The notes under the pieces are model-generated. The model was not told the DNA's origin, ran no database searches, and saw only the letters and a list, made by a program, of their open reading frames with translations. Positions 43,896-53,142 of a stretch of 64,000 nucleotides of DNA are shown in pieces. The stretch's first letter is position 1; every line of letters begins with the position of its first letter. The position numbers and the translations under genes are program-made. Source of the DNA: Clostridiales bacterium CHKCI001 (GTDB lineage: Bacteria > Bacillota > Clostridia > Lachnospirales > Lachnospiraceae); contig FCNS01000035.1 in NCBI GenBank assembly GCA_900045905.1, positions 1 to 64,000 on the forward strand, read 5' to 3'.

Positions 43896-44444
43896 TTATC
43901 CAAGGCTACCCATATATTTACTTAGTACATTATGAACATCAACTGCTTGAGGTGTTGTTAATGTATTTCGATCTCTTGAATGGCTCATTAATGATGGACC
44001 AGATGGAGGATTATCATCCAAAAAATATGCATGTCCAAACTCATGAGCCGCTGTACTTTTCAGGAAATTGTCAAAATTACTTGCATCTCTAGAGATTGTT
44101 CTAGCATTCAGCTTAATAGTAAACTGCGTTATATAAGAACCCGATGCACTATTAACTGTAAATAGCCCATACCAGTTTTCGGCAAATTGAGCTGCTTGAA
44201 TTGTATTATTACTGTTATACCATGTTAATATTGTAGTTCCTGCACCTGAATTGTTCCATGCTGCACGGGCATTATCAATTGCTCTTACCCATCCAGCATT
44301 ATAGGAACTATCATAACTTCTTACCTGAATGGTCCTGTTTTGGCAACCATATTGCCAATACGTAGCAGCATCTACAATTTCAGTAAAACTTAATAAACTT
44401 CCACACACTAAGATTAAGCAACATAACCATCTGAAATTCTTCAT
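43896..44444 (-). CDS. Secreted metzincin-like zinc metalloprotease
   Basis: 182 aa with a signal peptide (1-26). The zinc motif is H134-E135-F-G-H138 with D144 at the position of the third ligand (HExxHxxxxxD), followed by a Met-turn candidate SLMSHSR (M153). The spacing fits metzincins such as matrixins, with Asp as third ligand as in snapalysins; Phe replaces the usual Gly of the motif. No propeptide with cysteine switch is evident. It would act on extracellular or cell-surface protein. GGAGGGAC precedes the ATG. Probably co-transcribed with the lipoprotein gene downstream. Confidence 0.8.
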   Translation of the reverse strand: MKNFRWLCCLILVCGSLLSFTEIVDAATYWQYGCQNRTIQVRSYDSSYNAGWVRAIDNARAAWNNSGAGTTILTWYNSNNTIQAAQFAENWYGLFTVNSASGSYITQFTIKLNARTISRDASNFDNFLKSTAAHEFGHAYFLDDNPPSGPSLMSHSRDRNTLTTPQAVDVHNVLSKYMGSLG

Positions 44445-45084
44445 TTTTGTCCCTCCTTATACATTTTTATCCACTTTAAGATATTGTTCCCATACTATAT
44501 CATATGAGATAACTTTACTAGAAACGACAACACCTCCTAACTTAGATTTAAATACCAATTACGAGCCACTTTATAAACATCCAATAAGCAGAATCCAAAA
44601 GACTCTTACCTATTATGATCTAACTACAAAATTAAAATTTATTCATCCACTACTATTTACTACTCTATAGAAATTAGTTCAACTATTATTAATAATAATA
44701 AAGTTCATTCTTCTCATATTTGAAATATATTTCTATATATGTATTTTTAATATTTTATAAATTCCGTTCTCATAATGCTATACTTTTTGTTTCATAAATG
44801 TAACATTATTTGTTACTTATTTTAACATATTTTTTCTGAACCCACAAAAAAAACATTCGACATAATTCGACTTTTTTCTACATATTTTTAGATCATTCTT
44901 ATAAACTTCCTAAATTATCAATATTATTTCTTTACTTTTTCATCTATATACACATTCTGAATCTTCCTATTATCTTTTTAATCACAAAGATTATTATATT
45001 TCTAAAAAAGCCTTTATTTTAAAAAGCAATATTAAATTTCCATATAATTCTAAAAAATATCTACCGATTTATTCATAAAGATGA
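44445..45084. other. AT-rich divergent intergenic region
   Basis: About 640 bases of AT-rich DNA between the metalloprotease gene (minus) and the membrane/synthase gene (plus). A 113-codon frame at 44329-44670 overlaps the metalloprotease gene antisense and looks spurious. No RNA gene or repeat was recognised. Confidence 0.5.
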
Positions 45085-45238
45085 TATAATTAATAAATAT
45101 TGCAGGTATTTATTATAAGAAACTGCAATAGAATTCAGAAAGATATCTTTCAATTCGATATCTCATAGAAATCTAAAGAAAGGAAAGGCAAACAGACAGT
45201 ATTTCGATAAACCGATCTGTATTTGCAATTGACAAATT
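45085..45238 (+). promoter_or_regulatory. Promoter-like box and structured leader of the spermidine-synthase-like gene
   Basis: TATAAT (45085-45090, weak -35) is followed by ATTGCAG/CTGCAAT (45099-45105/45123-45129) and the palindrome GAAAGATATCTTTC (45138-45151). The SD-like AGGAAAGG (45181-45188) then runs into a hairpin GCAAA-CAGA/TCTG-TA-TTTGC (45188-45196/45216-45226). A 12-nt gap leads to ATG 45239. The SD is about 50 nt from the start in linear sequence. Confidence 0.5.
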
Positions 45239-46834
45239 ATGTTAAAACACAAGTGGTTTCTGTACCTTACAGAGTTTTTTGCTGGAATGTCAGTTATGGC
45301 AATTGAGCTGGGGGCAAGCCGCCTTATGGCTCCTTATTTTAGTTCTTCTCAAATTGTCTGGACCGTTATTATTGGTACAATTATGATTGCGATGGCACTT
45401 GGAAATATTATCGGAGGGCGACTTGCCGATAAAAATCCTGATCCATCTCGACTTTATATGCGGCTTCTAATTGCAGCTGTCTGGACTGCTGCAATCCCAT
45501 TCGCAGGCAGATATTTAATCATGGGAATTTCTCTTTTACTTGCTACGTTTGTAACAAAAAATTTCTTAATCTGGGCATCATTTGCTACTTGCTTTGTTGT
45601 ATTTGTGTTTCCATTAATCTTACTTGGAACCGTTACTCCATCACTTGTTAAATTTTCTGTAGATAACTTAGACGATAACGGAAAAACGGTTGGAGAACTT
45701 GGCGCATTAAATACAATTGGAAGTATTATTGGTACCTTTATGCCGACTTTTGTAACGATTCCAGCGGTTGGAACTGCTGCTACATTTATAATTTTTTCTT
45801 CGATTCTAGCAATTTTAAGTATTCTCTATTTTTTGTCCATTCGCAAAAAACTCATTAAGGTTGCTGTGGCAGCTGTTTTAATTCTTGCACTTTCTTTTAC
45901 AACTACAAATTATAGTTTTGCCTTTTGGGAAGATAATGTGATACATGAGGATGAATCCATCTATAACTATTTGCAAGTAAAGGAAACCGATGATAGTATG
46001 ATTCTTTCCACTAATGTATTATTTGGTGTACAATCTATCATGATGAAAAATGAGCAATTAACGGGAATGTATTATGATTATGCACTTGCCGCACCAGTTA
46101 TGGCAGGTGTTACACAAAAGAATGAAAATGATTTATTAATTCTTGGTCTCGGAACTGGTACTTATGCTACGCTCTGCCGTCGTTATTTTCCTAATATGAA
46201 TATAGAAGGAGTTGAGATTGACGAGAAAATTGCTGACCTTGCTTCTAAATATTTTAAACTTCCAGATGATGTTTCGGTGGATGTATATGATGGCCGTGCT
46301 TATTTGAATACTCGAATCTCACTAGATAAAAAATATGATGTTATTATGGTAGATGCTTATCAAGATATTACCATTCCATTTCAGATGTCCACAGTAGAAT
46401 TTTTCACTCAGGTAAAGGAACATTTAAAAGATAACGGTGTCATGATTGTAAATATGAATATGCGTTCCAATCAAGAAGATTCCATCAATGATTATCTCTG
46501 TGATACCATTGCTTCTGTATTTCAGACAGTACAAAAAGTTCCCGTTGGCAGCGGTACCAATTGTGAAGTTTTTGCTTCCGATCGCACTGATTTGACAGAA
46601 TCTCTTCTTACGAATACTCAGACACTTACCGACAGTAATTTACAAATTATGATGCAAACGGTTGCGAATGGTCTTACGGAACATAGAAGAGGGGAACGTA
46701 TCTTAACGGATGATAAGGCACCTGTAGAAGTACTTGGTATGAAAGTTTTAGATGAAATTATTGGTGATGAATTAGATTATTATCGAGATCTCTATTTATC
46801 AGGAGATAATTCTTTACTTGATTTATTAAAATAA
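45239..46834 (+). CDS. Membrane protein fused to a spermidine-synthase-like domain
   Basis: 531 aa. The N-terminal half (1-215) has seven or so helices (FAGMSVMAIELGASRLMAPYF, WTVIIGTIMIAMALGNIIGG), typical of the fused MFS/spermidine synthase family. The C-terminal half is a Rossmann aminopropyltransferase-like fold with LILGLGTGTYATLCRRYFP, VEIDEKIADLASKYF and IMVDAYQDITIPF. The Asp pair expected for polyamine binding is only partly evident, so catalytic activity on polyamines is uncertain. A polyamine importer lies 23 kb away in the same window. Confidence 0.85.
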   Translation: MLKHKWFLYLTEFFAGMSVMAIELGASRLMAPYFSSSQIVWTVIIGTIMIAMALGNIIGGRLADKNPDPSRLYMRLLIAAVWTAAIPFAGRYLIMGISLLLATFVTKNFLIWASFATCFVVFVFPLILLGTVTPSLVKFSVDNLDDNGKTVGELGALNTIGSIIGTFMPTFVTIPAVGTAATFIIFSSILAILSILYFLSIRKKLIKVAVAAVLILALSFTTTNYSFAFWEDNVIHEDESIYNYLQVKETDDSMILSTNVLFGVQSIMMKNEQLTGMYYDYALAAPVMAGVTQKNENDLLILGLGTGTYATLCRRYFPNMNIEGVEIDEKIADLASKYFKLPDDVSVDVYDGRAYLNTRISLDKKYDVIMVDAYQDITIPFQMSTVEFFTQVKEHLKDNGVMIVNMNMRSNQEDSINDYLCDTIASVFQTVQKVPVGSGTNCEVFASDRTDLTESLLTNTQTLTDSNLQIMMQTVANGLTEHRRGERILTDDKAPVEVLGMKVLDEIIGDELDYYRDLYLSGDNSLLDLLK

Positions 46835-46840
46835 GCAAAA

Positions 46841-46881
46841 AAAATCCAGATGAAACAACGTAAATGCTTCATCTGGATTTT
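46841..46881. terminator. Bidirectional terminator
   Basis: A perfect 14-bp stem (AAAATCCAGATGAA 46841-46854, TTCATCTGGATTTT 46868-46881), with eight T following on the minus strand and four T within the plus arm. It separates the convergent synthase-like and sigma-54-like genes. Confidence 0.92.
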
Positions 46882-46892
46882 ACTATGAAAGT

Positions 46893-48044
46893 TTACTTTC
46901 GATCTTTTGCAAAGAAATATGCCATTGGATAGATTCCCCATGTACACTGTATGTATTTTCCACGCACGGCTTGAATCATGACAGAAAGATCTAATCCCAT
47001 TTCCTTTGCTAATTCTGTTTTACGCAATCGCTTCAATCCCTTTCCTGTAAAGAAAAATATTTCTTGTTTATGAATAATTGCATTCATGATCTTTGTGAGA
47101 AGTTGATTTCTCTGAGCAATTCCGTCCATTAAATCTTGTATTTGCTGAAGTTTTTTCTGTAAGTATTCTTTTACTTCTTTATCACAATCTTGTTCCATCA
47201 TATTTTTATAATATTCATTAATTGAAATCTCTGGATATAAATATTCATTTACTAAGATTTCATAATAGCCTTCTAATTTAACAACGGTAATATCTGGTAC
47301 GAGATACGCCAGATGTTCTCTGGCTGCAAATCCGTTTCCTGGTTTTGGATTTAAACTTTTAATCAATTCAATATACTGTTCAATCTCTTCTTCCGAACAT
47401 TTCATCTGTGCTGCAATTTCAGAAATTTCATTATTACCAACCATATCTAAATAATCGGATACAATCTGTCTTGCAATTGGATCATCCTTTTTACAACGTT
47501 TTAATTGCAGTTTTAAACATTCTTTTAAATCTCTTGCCCCAATTCCAGCTGGTTCTAATCCCTGTAAAATATTCAAACATCTCTCAGCTTCCTCTATCTC
47601 AATGGAAAACTGCTCTGCGATATGTTCCAATGATTCCTCTAAATATCCTCTCGAATCTAAAGATTCAATCATATATACTACAATATGATAGGTATCTTCT
47701 CCCAAACGTGTTGGAGAAATTTGCGATTTCACATAGGTAAATAAGTCTTCTTTTTCATTCTTAGGAACTACATCCCAATCATCTGTGCTCTTTATATAAT
47801 CACTTTCCAACTCAGAATATACACGATTACTATCATCTACTTGATTTAACCATTCCAATTTACGATAGCGTTCTTGTTCTCGGCTTGATAAAAATGTCTG
47901 ATCCTTCATGTCAATTAATGGATTTTCCAATGCCATTTGATTCATATATTCTTTTAACTTTTGTGCACTCATTTTTAGTATCACTTCTGGCGGTACTCGA
48001 TCTGGAAGCGGAGCATTTACTTTTTTGTTCTCAATTTCCAACAT
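46893..48044 (-). CDS. Sigma-54 (RpoN)-like protein lacking the RpoN box
   Basis: 383 aa from ATG 48044, which has AAAGGAGG 14 nt upstream (the frame is open to 48080 without SD). The activator-interacting region I is shortened (PPEVILKMSAQKLKEYMNQMALENPLID). The core-binding domain is clear (LEPAGIGARDLKECLKLQL, SLNPKPGNGF, YLVPDITV). The first HTH region is recognisable but divergent (LRKTELAKEMGLDLSVMIQAVRGKYIQ). The protein ends after GIYPMAYFFAKD, where about 40-60 residues with the RpoN box (ARRTVAKYR) normally follow. A terminator begins 12 bp after the stop. Confidence 0.8.
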   Translation of the reverse strand: MLEIENKKVNAPLPDRVPPEVILKMSAQKLKEYMNQMALENPLIDMKDQTFLSSREQERYRKLEWLNQVDDSNRVYSELESDYIKSTDDWDVVPKNEKEDLFTYVKSQISPTRLGEDTYHIVVYMIESLDSRGYLEESLEHIAEQFSIEIEEAERCLNILQGLEPAGIGARDLKECLKLQLKRCKKDDPIARQIVSDYLDMVGNNEISEIAAQMKCSEEEIEQYIELIKSLNPKPGNGFAAREHLAYLVPDITVVKLEGYYEILVNEYLYPEISINEYYKNMMEQDCDKEVKEYLQKKLQQIQDLMDGIAQRNQLLTKIMNAIIHKQEIFFFTGKGLKRLRKTELAKEMGLDLSVMIQAVRGKYIQCTWGIYPMAYFFAKDRK

Positions 48045-48527
48045 AATATATTTCTTTCCTCCTTTATCATAGTCTTTCATTCTCCGTATGTTAGCCGACC
48101 CTTTCTCTTGCCAGTTTCTTTCGTCTTACAATCGAATTGTCATTCATTTATCTATTTTATGTACCGGAAAATTGTTTACTGATAGTATACTACAACTTTG
48201 GTTATGTTTCAATTTTATTTCACTTTTTTTTCATTTTTATTGTATATAAACTCTATATTTTTTTCTTTTACTCTAATATTATATCTCCATTTCTTATAAA
48301 TAATAGCTTCTAACCGTTTTATTTTATATATTAACCATACAAATTGATCCTCTATTCATCAATTTATATGAAATAGACAGCCTGTTCATCGAGATTAGGA
48401 TTCATTTTACCCATTGTTATAAGTCCCCTTACTTTCTGTTAACTAGTCCACATATTTTTCTCTATCTTGACATAAAGTATTTCAAGAGCAGCCTCATAAT
48501 TAGTAAGAAAAGAAAGGAAGATCCACC
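48045..48527. other. Divergent intergenic region between sigma-54-like and Ca2+-ATPase genes
   Basis: About 480 AT-rich bases. A TTGACA lies near 48469 on the plus strand, but the nearest -10-like CATAAT is 22 nt away, so no confident promoter. No -24/-12 GG-N10-GC element was noticed. No other structure was seen. Confidence 0.45.
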
Positions 48528-51188
48528 ATGTTCTCACAAAAATCAATCCGTCAGACACTTGAATACTTTGAAACGGATGCTCAAAATGGTCTTTCCTCTA
48601 AGGAGGCACAAAACCGCCTTATAAAATATGGAAAGAATCGGTTACAAGAGGCTCCAAAAGAAACCAATTTACAGCGTTTTATGAATCAACTAAAAGATCC
48701 TCTGATTTTTATTCTGCTTGTTTCTGCCGCTATTTCTATATTATTGAAAGAAATTAGCGATGCTTGTATTATTCTTATCGTTGTACTCATAAATGCAACG
48801 GTCGGTGTAATACAAGAAGGGAAAGCTCAAAAAGCTTTGGATGCTTTAAAAGAACTTACTACATTACACGCAATTGTACGCAGAGATCAGCAACAAATAG
48901 AGATCTGTGCAGATGAACTTGTTCCTGGAGATATCGTTCTATTAGAGACAGGAAGACAAGTTCCTGCAGATCTGCGTCTTATTACTAGTTCTAATCTACA
49001 ACTGGAAGAAGCTGCTTTAACAGGAGAATCGATTCCGATTCAAAAGTCCAGTGAATTTATTGCATCTTCTTCGGTTGCACTTGGAGATTGTAAAAATCTA
49101 GCTTTTATGACTACAACAGTAACAAATGGTCATGGAGAAGGTGTTGTAATTGCAACTGGAATGGAAACAGAAATTGGAAAAATCGCGGGATTTATCAATC
49201 AAACCCCTCAAGAATTAACAACACTTCAAAAAAAACTTGGAGAACTTGGAAATTTATTAAGTGCAGTCGCATTAATCCTATGTTTCTCCCTATTTGCAAT
49301 CGCTGCTTTTCAACATCGAAATATGTTTGATATGTTAATTACAGCTATTTCTCTGGCTGTAGCTGCGGTACCTGAAGGTCTTCCAGCTGTCGTAACAATT
49401 GTACTAGCACTCGGAGTTTCCAGAATGGTAAAATTCCATGCAATTGTACGTCGTCTTCCCTGTGTGGAAACACTCGGTTCTGTCAATATCGTATGTTCCG
49501 ATAAGACAGGTACTTTAACCCAAAATAAGATGACAGTTTTGCGATGCTATACTAATTTTACAGAAAAAGAAGCCCATAATCTTGATATAGATGCCGATCA
49601 CACTTTCTTAGAAGGTTTTGTTCTATGCAATAACGCAACTATAACATCTAATTCCCGTGCTGGTGATCCAACCGAGCTTGCTCTACTTGATATGGCACGT
49701 CCCTATGGGATTTATCGAAAATCATTAGAACATGAAATACCAAGAATCGATGAACTACCATTCGATTCTGAGCGTAAGATGATGACAACATTACATAAAA
49801 AGGGTTCCGTTTCTATCTCTTACACAAAAGGGGCGTGTGATGTTATATTAGAACGATGCAGCCATGTACTGGAAAATGGAAAAATAATTCCAATTACACA
49901 GGCTCACAGAAAAAAAATTGAAGATGAAATACTCGATATGTCTTCTCATGCACTTCGCGTCCTCGCATGTGCAATGCACTTAGATACAACTACTCTATCT
50001 GAATCCAATTTAACGTTTATTGGACTTGTAGGTATGATTGATCCTGCTCGTCCAGAAGCCATTCAATCAGTAGAACAGTTTCGGCATGCATCGGTTAAAA
50101 CAGTAATGATTACGGGAGACCATAAAGAAACGGCATTTGCAATTGCCAAAGACCTTGGTATTGCTTCTAACCCTTCCGAATGTATTACAGGACAGGAATT
50201 AGACCAATTGTCCGATAACAAGTTCTACCAAAAACTTCCTTCCCTCACTGTATTTGCGAGGGTTTCTCCTGAGCATAAAGTCCGTATCGTAAAGGGATTT
50301 CAATCACTTTCAAATGTGGTTGCAATGACTGGAGACGGAGTAAATGATGCTCCTTCGCTGAAAGCTGCTGATATTGGAATTGCAATGGGAAAAACTGGTA
50401 CAGACGTGGCAAAGAATGCTTCCGATATGATTTTAACTGATGATAATTTCTCTACAATCGAAAAGGCAATTGAAGAAGGGCGATGCATTTATGAAAATAT
50501 CCGCAAATCCGTATTATTCTTGCTCTCCTCCAATTTTGGAGAGATTATTACGATGTTTACTGCCATTCTTTTAGGATTAGCTTCTCCACTTAAATCCAGC
50601 CACATCTTGTGGATTAACTTAATTACGGATTCACTTCCTGCTTTAGCTCTTGGAGTAGATCAAAATAATATTTCTCATTTGATGTCGAAACCTCCACGCA
50701 GCCCAAAAGAAGGTCTATTTTCCAATGGAGGAATTAACTGTACTATTTTTTATGGAGTTTTAATTGCATGTATTAGTCTCTGTGCTTTTTTAAAGCTTCC
50801 GCTTCACTATTTACATGCAAATCAGATGCCAATTACACTAGAAAACATCAAACTTGTACTTTCTATTCCAGAACTTTTAGCTCATGCACAAACTTACTCG
50901 TTTACTGTACTTGGCCTATGCCAACTTTTTCATGCAGTTGGAATGCGAGACACCGAAACTTCCATTCTGGCAATGAATCCATTTTCTAATCGACTTATGA
51001 TTATCTCATGGATTGTTGGATTTTCATTACAATTTTTGGTGACAGAAATTCCATATTTTGTCTCTATCTTTGGAACTGCAAGACTCACATTTGGAGAATG
51101 GGCGGAACTTTTATTCCTAGCTTCTATGCCATTACTTGCTCATGAAATCTTTTGTCTTCATATTCATCACAATAAAAAAAATGATTAA
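48528..51188 (+). CDS. P-type Ca2+-transporting ATPase
   Basis: An 886-aa type II P-type ATPase. TGES (165-168, actuator), PEGLP (282-286, ion site in M4), phosphorylated D325 in DKTGT, KGACDVI (nucleotide domain) and TGDGVNDAPSLKAADIG are all present, with ten transmembrane helices. The M4 PEGLPAVVT and M6 NLITDSLPALALGVD are those of Ca2+ pumps (SERCA/PMCA-like, YloB). It would export Ca2+ from the cytoplasm. AAAGGAAG precedes the ATG. Single gene with terminator. Confidence 0.92.
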   Translation: MFSQKSIRQTLEYFETDAQNGLSSKEAQNRLIKYGKNRLQEAPKETNLQRFMNQLKDPLIFILLVSAAISILLKEISDACIILIVVLINATVGVIQEGKAQKALDALKELTTLHAIVRRDQQQIEICADELVPGDIVLLETGRQVPADLRLITSSNLQLEEAALTGESIPIQKSSEFIASSSVALGDCKNLAFMTTTVTNGHGEGVVIATGMETEIGKIAGFINQTPQELTTLQKKLGELGNLLSAVALILCFSLFAIAAFQHRNMFDMLITAISLAVAAVPEGLPAVVTIVLALGVSRMVKFHAIVRRLPCVETLGSVNIVCSDKTGTLTQNKMTVLRCYTNFTEKEAHNLDIDADHTFLEGFVLCNNATITSNSRAGDPTELALLDMARPYGIYRKSLEHEIPRIDELPFDSERKMMTTLHKKGSVSISYTKGACDVILERCSHVLENGKIIPITQAHRKKIEDEILDMSSHALRVLACAMHLDTTTLSESNLTFIGLVGMIDPARPEAIQSVEQFRHASVKTVMITGDHKETAFAIAKDLGIASNPSECITGQELDQLSDNKFYQKLPSLTVFARVSPEHKVRIVKGFQSLSNVVAMTGDGVNDAPSLKAADIGIAMGKTGTDVAKNASDMILTDDNFSTIEKAIEEGRCIYENIRKSVLFLLSSNFGEIITMFTAILLGLASPLKSSHILWINLITDSLPALALGVDQNNISHLMSKPPRSPKEGLFSNGGINCTIFYGVLIACISLCAFLKLPLHYLHANQMPITLENIKLVLSIPELLAHAQTYSFTVLGLCQLFHAVGMRDTETSILAMNPFSNRLMIISWIVGFSLQFLVTEIPYFVSIFGTARLTFGEWAELLFLASMPLLAHEIFCLHIHHNKKND

Positions 51189-51192
51189 TCTA

Positions 51193-51236
51193 AAAGGGAG
51201 TACCCCACTATTTGATAATGGTTTGGTACTCCCTTT
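51193..51236. terminator. Bidirectional terminator
   Basis: A perfect 12-bp stem (AAAGGGAGTACC 51193-51204, GGTACTCCCTTT 51225-51236) with 20-nt loop between the Ca2+-ATPase gene (plus) and the ABC exporter (minus). Confidence 0.85.
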
Positions 51237-51240
51237 CTAT

Positions 51241-53142
51241 TTATTCTAATTCAAATGCACCAGTATAAAGCTGATAATACTGTCCTTTTTGTGCAAGTAA
51301 GTCTTCATGAGTTCCTCGTTCAATGATATGACCATGATCCAATACAATAATTACATCTGCATTTTTTACGGTAGAAAGTCGATGTGCAATTACGAATACC
51401 GTTCTGCCGTTCATCAAAGCATCCATTCCTCGCTGAACGATTGCTTCTGTTCTTGTATCAATGGAAGAAGTTGCTTCATCTAAAATCATAACAGGAGGGT
51501 CTGCCACAGCTGCACGAGCAATGGAAAGAAGCTGACGTTGACCTTGAGATAAATTTGCTCCATTTCCAGAAATATAAGTTTGATATCCAGCTGGCAATCT
51601 TGTAATGAAATCATCGGCTCCTACCAATTTAGCAGCGGCAATACATTCCTGATCGGTTGCATCCAATTTTCCGTAACGAATGTTTTCCATTACTGTTCCT
51701 GTAAATAAATTCGTTTCTTGCAATACGATTCCAAGAGAATGTCGTAAATCACTTTTTTTGATTTTATTAATATTAATTCCATCATAACGAATTTTTCCGT
51801 CTGCAATATCATAAAAACGGTTCAACAGATTTGTAATCGTTGTCTTTCCTGCACCAGTTGATCCTACGAACGCTACCTTTTGACCTGGCTTTGCATAAAG
51901 AGAAATATTATGTAAAATTGGTTTTCCCTCTTCATATTGGAAATCCACATCAAACAATCTTACATCTCCAGCCAGTTTCGTATAAGTCACACTCTTATCT
52001 ACCTGATGCACATGTTTCCACGCCCAAACATTTGTACGTTCCTCACATTCCGTTAATACACCATTTTTTTCACGTACATTTACCAATGTAACATAACCGT
52101 CATCTGCCTCAGGTTCCTGATCCAATAAATCAAAAATACGAGAAGTTCCCGCAATACCCATGACCACTGCGTTTACCTGTTGAGAAACCTGATTAATGTT
52201 ACCAGCAAATTGTTTGGTCATATTTAAGAATGGAACAACAATACTAATACCAATTGGTAAGCTTGAAAGACTTAAATTTGGAACTCCTAATGCAAGCAGT
52301 ATACCACCTGCCACTGCTACAACAACATAAAGAACATTACCAATATTATTTAAGATTGGTCCAAGCATATTTGCATACTTATTTGCTCGCTCTGACTCTT
52401 CAAACAATTGGTTATTTAAACGGTCAAAATCTGCTTCGCTGTCCTGTTCATGACAGAATACTTTGATTACTTTTTGACCATTCATCATTTCTTCTGCAAA
52501 TCCCTCTACTTTACCAAGTGCTATTTGCTGACGGAAGAAATATTTCGCAGAACCTCCTCCGATCTTTCCTGTAATAAATAACATAAGCACTACACCAATC
52601 AATACTACTATTGTAAGCCATACACAATAATAGATCATAATGCCAAAAATAGTCACAACTGTAATTGCAGAGATTAATAACTGTGGAAAACTTTGCGAAA
52701 TCATCTGACGCAATGTATCAATATCATTTGTATAATGACTCATAATATCTCCATGATTATGAGTATCAAAATACCTGATTGGAAGTCTTTGCATCTTTTG
52801 AAACATTTTTTCACGCAGTTTCTTTAATGTTCCCTGTGTAATAATCGCCATAAACTGTCCAAATGTGAACGACACGATTAACGAAAGCACATAGAAAACA
52901 ATTAATATACCTGCCAAAGTAAGAATCTTTGTACTAACACTGCCCCAATCACCACTTTGCCAACTTTGCTCAATAACTGCAATAATATTTTGCATAAAAA
53001 CCGCTGGAACAGAACCAACAATGGCACTAAAAACAATACATACCAATGTGACAGGAAGCATAACTGGATAAAACTCAAACATCATCTTCAATAAACGTTT
53101 GACTACTCCTTGATGAACCCTATTTTTATTACTTGTTTTCAC
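51241..53142 (-). CDS. Heterodimeric ABC exporter, subunit with canonical ATPase site
   Basis: 633 aa from GTG 53142 (MKTSNKNRVHQG, with GGCAGGTGA upstream). The frame is open 42 codons further, into the neighbouring gene. Six-helix exporter domain (about 20-330), a linker insertion of about 50 residues (ECEERTNVWAWKHVHQVD) and an NBD with Walker A GSTGAGKTT, signature LSQGQRQLLSIARA and Walker B MILDEATSSID including the catalytic Glu. It overlaps the partner gene by 14 bp. Substrate is probably a drug or lipid, as for related exporters; not determinable here. Confidence 0.88.
   Translation of the reverse strand: MKTSNKNRVHQGVVKRLLKMMFEFYPVMLPVTLVCIVFSAIVGSVPAVFMQNIIAVIEQSWQSGDWGSVSTKILTLAGILIVFYVLSLIVSFTFGQFMAIITQGTLKKLREKMFQKMQRLPIRYFDTHNHGDIMSHYTNDIDTLRQMISQSFPQLLISAITVVTIFGIMIYYCVWLTIVVLIGVVLMLFITGKIGGGSAKYFFRQQIALGKVEGFAEEMMNGQKVIKVFCHEQDSEADFDRLNNQLFEESERANKYANMLGPILNNIGNVLYVVVAVAGGILLALGVPNLSLSSLPIGISIVVPFLNMTKQFAGNINQVSQQVNAVVMGIAGTSRIFDLLDQEPEADDGYVTLVNVREKNGVLTECEERTNVWAWKHVHQVDKSVTYTKLAGDVRLFDVDFQYEEGKPILHNISLYAKPGQKVAFVGSTGAGKTTITNLLNRFYDIADGKIRYDGININKIKKSDLRHSLGIVLQETNLFTGTVMENIRYGKLDATDQECIAAAKLVGADDFITRLPAGYQTYISGNGANLSQGQRQLLSIARAAVADPPVMILDEATSSIDTRTEAIVQRGMDALMNGRTVFVIAHRLSTVKNADVIIVLDHGHIIERGTHEDLLAQKGQYYQLYTGAFELE

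Noticed and set aside
44329-44670. 113-codon plus-strand frame
   Set aside because: Begins antisense to the metalloprotease signal region and continues in AT-rich DNA without SD.
48469-48500. Sigma-A promoter for the Ca2+-ATPase gene
   Set aside because: TTGACA present, but the only -10-like box is 22 nt away.
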